A stretch of DNA of 64,000 nucleotides, from NCBI RefSeq assembly GCF_036711975.1, contig NC_091972.1:18109001-18173000 (forward strand). The letters run 5' to 3'. Source of the stretch: Onthophagus taurus. Taxonomy: Eukaryota; Arthropoda; Insecta; Coleoptera; Scarabaeidae. Under the pieces are notes generated by a model. That model had not been told where the DNA came from and did no database searches. It saw only the letters and a program-made list of their open reading frames with translations. The position numbers and the translations under genes are program-made. The number at the start of each line of letters is the position of its first letter. Positions within the stretch are counted from its first letter, which is position 1. Of this stretch, positions 58,920 to 64,000 are shown one piece after another.

Positions 58920-61400
58920 TCACTTCCGCTACTTTCTAGAATTCGGAACATAAGGTACTCTGAATGCTTTTTTAGGCAGATTTTGTAGTATTTCCCCAGT
59001 TATCTTATCAAATCCTGGTATCTTTTTTGGGTAAAAGTAGTCTTTAATGTCTTTGGCTACCTTTCTCGGGTAAGTAGGTTGCATATCTCTTCGTCATTCT
59101 GAATGAAGTTTTCCTTCATTACTTCGTGTTCCTTTTCTTCATTAACCTGATAAGTTTTTTCGAGGTGATTTTTACAGGTAAGTTTTTTATTGACTTATCC
59201 ATTTTTCATATTCAATTCTTAGTGGAAGGATCTGCCCAATAGATCTTTCAATTTCTTTATTGCTTTCCAAAAGGAGTATAGTCTGTCGCTGGTAAATTCA
59301 TTTAGTGCTTTAGTCCTTAGTTTTCTTTTTTCAGATATTATTGTTGTCTAATTTCGTTTGGACAGGTATTGCTTGCAACTCTTCTTCTGAGTATGGGAGG
59401 CTATTCCCAAGCTGTCTGTTGTATGTTTTTGGCAAACACTTCCACATATTCATCAAGCTGTTGGTTATTTTTTAATGGAACTGTAAGATTAAATTTTTCT
59501 TCAAGGCTCGAGGCGAAGCTTTCTCAGTCCATATACATATGTATTACATGCTAAAAAAATTGCAACACCTCGCTAAAGATGAGTTACCAAGCTGTAATCT
59601 TAACAAAACAACTGGATGCATGCAGAAAGTTGGTGATAAAAACATCATATCGATACACAAAGAATTATAAGTTTTTATATGTTTTTTTTTTTGCTGTGAA
59701 GCAGACAATCGTAAATGCCATTTGGTGAGTGAACTTTGTTTCTTCGGGTGTTAATAATGCCTATAATTTGTAGAAGACCGCGGTTTAACCAATTGTTTGA
59801 CTTTGAAAAGAGCGAATTGTTGGCCTGCACAAGACAGGTATTTTTACTGAAATTGGTCAAAGATGGAGTCGAAACCTTTCAACAGTACTTCGAGCATGGA
59901 CTGAGTGGTCTGAAGAACAAAATCAAGATCATCGTCCTGAAGCGACTAACAAACGTGAAGACCGTCGCCTTAGACAAATGAATCTTAGAGACAGATTTGG
60001 TTCTTTACTTGTAATTGTTGTTGACTGGATGAGAGATCTGAGGCAGATAGTATCGCGGAGAACAGAAAAATTTCATCTTTTAATCTTCACTCATACCGAC
60101 CTTTACAATGTCTTCCTTTCACACAACTTCACAAAAGAGCCAGACTTCTATGGTGCCCAGAAAAACAACGTTGGATCGATGAATGGGATCACATAATGTT
60201 TAGCGACGAATCCCAGTTCGGTTTGGTACAAAATGATCGATGGGTAATGGTAAGAAGATTCCGTGGCGAGCGGCGCAGTTTAGATTTTGCCCTTCGAGGT
60301 CACAGCGGCCAAACACCTGGTAAGTGGTGCTACATCGTTGGGTATACTCACCTCTAGTTGTCATTCCTGGCAGTTTAAATGCACACCGATACCCAGGCTA
60401 AACGAACGCCCGACATCATGTTCCTGCAGAATGACGCCCAACTTCATATCGCCCACATCTGTCAGAACTTCCTACACGAGGAAGGAGTAGCAATTCTCCC
60501 TTGGCCTGCTCGCTCTCCGGATTTAAACCCGATTGAGCATGTATGGTCGGTATATAAGGCGTTTACCACAAGCAGCAAACACCTTGCAGGAACTTCGTCA
60601 TCATTTACAGCAAGCTTGGGATGAGATTCCATAAGATACCATGATCATGCATAGTTAGACAATGCATAAACAATCGTGAAGATGTAACATTTTATTGTAT
60701 AAGTTGTTGGTATTTTTTTTTTCTTCAATTGTTATGATTCACTACTGAAATAAATACAAATTACTTGTAAAAATTTCAGCTTTTTGGCTCAGCTTTTTCG
60801 AGGTGTTGCAATTTTTTGGCACGTAGTATATTATTTATTGACTAACGCAGGGTTAGTTGGTTTCCATATAACCTTTTGTCTGAGAGTTAGATTAATTGCA
60901 AACTGATTTGAGTCTATATCCCACTTCTCTTTTACTTGTCTATAGTCTATGAGTACCTTTTTGTAGCTGCGTACAGTTCTTTGTGTTTTGCCACCTCCAA
61001 TGTCATATCTATCGCCTTATTTCTTAAAAAAATCGAGATATTGGACTTTTTTCAATAAGTACCTTTTTCTTCTTACATCTTCTGGTGTATTCCCTAGTTC
61101 TTCGTAATGTGAGATATTTTCTTTGACTATTATTGCTCTGCCTCCTCTGGCAGGGTTATCTGGATGAGCTTTATGATAAACTTTGTAGCCTTTGAACTTA
61201 ATGTAGGATTCCTTTGCGCATTGAGTTTCGTTTATATTATTATTGTTTCTATATCAAGGATTTGTAGTTCGGGTTGGTGTTTAAGCAATCCGTTCGCAAT
61301 CCTGTTCATAATTAGCAACTCATTAACCATTTCTAGATTTAGGAATACCTCCTAGCTTGCTATACTTTAGCTTATTCATCTTTCATCAAGGCTTTTAATT
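58920..61400 (-). pseudogene. jockey-like LINE split by a Tc1 element
   Basis: On the minus strand, 61400-60850 encodes endonuclease pieces (IETIIINETQCAKESYIKFK, GYKVYHKAHPDNPARGGRAI, IVKENISHYEE). 59546-58940 encodes the linker (EEELQAIPVQTKLDN) and the start of the reverse transcriptase (KKIPGFDKITGEILQNLPKK). The Tc1 element at 59547-60823 lies between. Stops and frame changes are frequent. Confidence 0.75.
59547..60823 (+). mobile_element. Tc1-like element, inactive
   Basis: The ends are CATGCTAAAAAAATTGCAAC and CGTGCCAAAAAATTGCAACA (inverted), with TA at 59545-59546 and 60824-60825. The + strand carries a full-length but frameshifted transposase: RPRFNQLFDFEKSELLACTR (59778), EWDHIMFSDESQFGLVQNDR (first Asp, about 60178), FLQNDAQLHIA (second Asp, 60419) and [15 protein letters not shown] (with the third acidic residue, 60501-60545). 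Confidence 0.88.
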
Positions 61401-63039
61401 AAACTTGCTCGCGCGTTTAATTTGTTTAGAATTCACTTTGTGAAGTGCTTTCTTTTACGTTGTCCATCTGTATTTTAATATTTTACTGTATGTTAAGTTT
61501 GGTTTTTTGCGTTGTTCTATATTCTGAATTCTCTGTAATTCTTTTGATATACTACATCCACGATAATTGGCTTAGCCATACTGAACACATTGTAATTTAT
61601 AGTTTGTTGACTCCTTACAATTTTTTGTATCATATTCCCGAAGGCATTTGAGTGCTGTTTTTACACTGGGAATCACAGTATTAAAAAATGGTGAAATCTG
61701 AAACCATCTTTCGATGTAATTGAGCGGACGAAACTGGAACTAAGAGTATAAAAAGTACGGATTTGGGTCCGCCCCCTAAAACTCCACCAAAACTCTTCTC
61801 GCTCCCCTAGGCGGGTTTAAAAACGACTGGCTGCAACAGTTCGCAAAGTTCACTTTAAAATTCCACCCTCAAACGAGATGTGGCGACCCCGCTTCCCCTT
61901 TTTTCTGAGGAGCAGGCGCTAATACACGTAATGCGTCCGGGTTCATTTATATCAACGCACCCCTTTTTTGAATAAAAAGAATATAAAATATATTTATAAC
62001 ACATACGAGGTTTTTTAATATGTCACTTTTTATTTAGTGAAACACTAAATAGAATGTAGTACATAAACCCGGAGATCCATCAACTCCTTTTAGCTTTTAA
62101 ACTCAATGTGTTAACAACTAATAAACAAACCGACGTTCAAAGTTTGCGGCCTCGGGTTTATGATGGTTTGTTTATAAGTTGGTAGTAAAAACAAAAATGA
62201 TTCCGCCGCCTGGTGATTGACTCTGTAAATAAACAATTGGCCCGCTACCGAAAACGGGATTAATGTGAAGTTTCATAAAGCAGTAGAGGCGTCAAGATAC
62301 GATGACATGAAACGTAAACCGTTCGTTCGTTCGCCCACGCGTATTCAAGTGGCGCCACCACTCAATCGAAATTGTATTTTAGATTGTTTGCTGTGCCCTC
62401 GTCCTATTTTATATTAGCAGTAGCTAAATTTGCATGCAAACGTAAAGAATATATGTATAACTCTGAGAGTGAAAGGACTGCAACCTATTTTATCGACGTC
62501 GTCGTGGAAAAACGCACACATGTCATGTACCAGACGTCTCTTAGGACCCCCTACCCCCACCAAAAATGGGGGTAACTCCCCTTCTATAAACACGCCAAAG
62601 CTTCGGACGCACTGACGCGGTCCAGATTTCTGTCGAAAGCCAGCATCAGACTCTATTCTTATCCCGAAGCTTTTCACTCTCTATATGTATCACGGCGCAA
62701 GGTTCTACACACGTCAAATTGTGAATAGAGGCAGCGGGGGCGAAAGGTGAAATAAAAAGAAAAAGAAAATAAGAAATGAAATGGGAGGAAATGCGCTCTA
62801 TTTACAATAGGGGTGGGGTAATGCACTTGTTATTTCATGACGTCGTCTGCATCAATGATGATGATGGTGGATGGCAGTTTCTCCCGTGTTTATCCAGATG
62901 GGCGATGCGTGAATTAATTGATATTAAAATCACCCACCCTCTATGGTCTTAAAGGGGAGTGGTAAGGTGATTGAAAATCGTTGGTATTAAATCGGCTTAA
63001 ATGCTTTACTTCAACAGAATTGAAATGTTATTACTTTGC
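61401..63039. other. SCAPER intron 5, mixed AT-rich and GC-richer DNA
   Basis: 61760-61960 and 62080-62960 are GC-richer, with CpGs and an ATGATGATGGTGGATGG stretch near 62853-62872. No frame shows a known domain, and no SCAPER-like exon was recognised. Confidence 0.4.
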
Positions 63040-63330
63040 ATTACAGTAAAACTTCGATACAACGGACCTTGTTAGAACGGATTTCAGATATAATGAACAA
63101 AATATTTAATGCATCATGATAGAATCCAACTCAGGTTATTCCTTATGTTGCTCTACTCTATGTCCATATACAGTGAATTTTATTTAAGATGCAATATACA
63201 AAAATATATTTCCATAGAAACCAGGGTGTACCTATTTACTTTGTCTCACATAAAATGCAACTTCTCAATATAATTTGACATTATAGTAAAACCTCGATAT
63301 AACGGGGAACAATACGGGGAACGCACTGTC
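63040..63330 (+). mobile_element. pogo-like terminal sequences
   Basis: ACAGTAAAACTTCGATACAA at 63045 and TAGTAAAACCTCGATATAAC at 63285 are two similar direct ends. The first is followed by the GAATCCAACTCAGGTTATTC block shared with 44025-44163. It appears to be two partial copies. Confidence 0.5.
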
Positions 63331-63339
63331 CGTTATAGC

Positions 63340-63665
63340 TCAATAAAAATGTACAACAATTTAGCACTGAATAATAAATAAAAGTAGGCTAACACTAACA
63401 CTAGACCTAGAATTAGAAACATTTTGTTTTGCCGTAGGTATCTTAAGACGGCTAAATCTAAATGTTTCTATATTTAGATCTGATGTTAGTTCTACAGTGG
63501 TAGTGGTACTGACAGTGGTAATAGCGTAAGTAGCGCTAGTTAGCGTAAGATATCACTATGTTACATATTTTGATTACACTAAAACTAGAATTAACACTAT
63601 CACTAGAACTAACACAAGATGTGCGGCTAAATCCGAATTTTTCTAGTTCTCGGAGTAGTTTTGTG
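63340..63665. repeat. CTAGTTCTAG fold-back repeat, cluster 4
   Basis: CAATAAAAATGTACAACAAT, AACACTAACACTAGACCTAG and GGCTAAATCTAAATGTTTCT mark inverted units of the family at 41625, more diverged here. Confidence 0.75.
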
Positions 63666-63939
63666 TCACTACCAGAACTATTCCCGCTTGATGTCTCTTC
63701 CTGTGGATCCATAGTTGCAACAGTTTGTAATAATTCCTTTAGTTCAGAATATCTAACCGTAATGTACAACAATGACATAACAAGAAGCACACAACTATTA
63801 TGTCGCTTCTGCCCTGATAGAAGTTTTTTTATAATACCTGTTTATAGCAAGAGTGCATCCGATGTGACAGGCAGTTGTAACTGGATAAAAGATAAATGAC
63901 ATATTATAATCAAAAAAATTAACTACAAAACAAATACCA

Positions 63940-64000
63940 TTCAATATCAATATATGCAATATATTATGGTTTTGGGTGACTTTAATGTTCCATCATATGC
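63940..64000 (+). pseudogene. start of a LINE endonuclease
   Basis: The last bases read IMVLGDFNVPSYA in one frame; GDFN is the catalytic motif of APE-type endonucleases in LINEs. The element continues beyond the window, so its state is unknown. Confidence 0.6.

Overview
The window is AT-rich nuclear DNA from an arthropod, most likely an insect; a beetle is my best guess, not a demonstrated fact. Three conserved eukaryotic genes have clean GT-AG introns: GATAD1, an ecdysteroid-kinase-like (EcKL) gene and SCAPER. Many short introns are 53-67 bp. The transposon load (mariner/Tc1, piggyBac, hAT, jockey- and RTE-type LINEs, gypsy) is typical of insects.

Layout. 1-1940: a piggyBac 3' end and degenerate repeats. 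1941-7501: GATAD1 (-), EcKL (+) with a 369-bp satellite-like array filling its intron, and a small secreted-protein gene (-) whose stop codon lies 2 bp from the EcKL stop. 7863-25527: a cluster of small secreted, low-complexity peptide genes. Three carry His-rich or QRFGK tails, two are Gly/Trp-rich, one is a broken Gly/Trp copy, and one is a Gly/Tyr-rich gene on the other strand. All intact members have a first coding exon of only two or three codons, a short phase-0 intron, and a second exon carrying the rest of the signal peptide and the mature part. The Gly-rich genes share one TATA-box context and the QRFGK group shares another. A recent ~2.7-kb tandem duplication (8268-10969 and 12952-15665), purine-rich low-complexity tracts and several transposons lie between them.

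26414 to beyond the window: SCAPER on the + strand. Five coding exons are visible (26414-26507, 26572-26759, 27414-30793, 30849-30981, 44310-44437); the 3' end was not found. Its 13.3-kb intron 4 and its >19.5-kb intron 5 hold nearly all the remaining DNA: nested mariner/Tc1 elements, jockey-like LINEs inserted in opposite orientation, a piggyBac copy, a dispersed fold-back repeat built on CTAGTTCTAG-like words, gypsy pieces, a decayed minisatellite, and GC-richer islands with no recognised gene.

Points most worth checking: the fast-evolving secreted-peptide cluster; three tandem copies of a 3' splice site in front of SCAPER exon 3; a hammerhead-ribozyme-like fold at 46794-46839; and the convergent gene pair whose poly(A) signals lie in each other's coding exons. 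All intron and exon calls were made by eye from splice signals, reading frame and remembered family sequences; no alignment was run.
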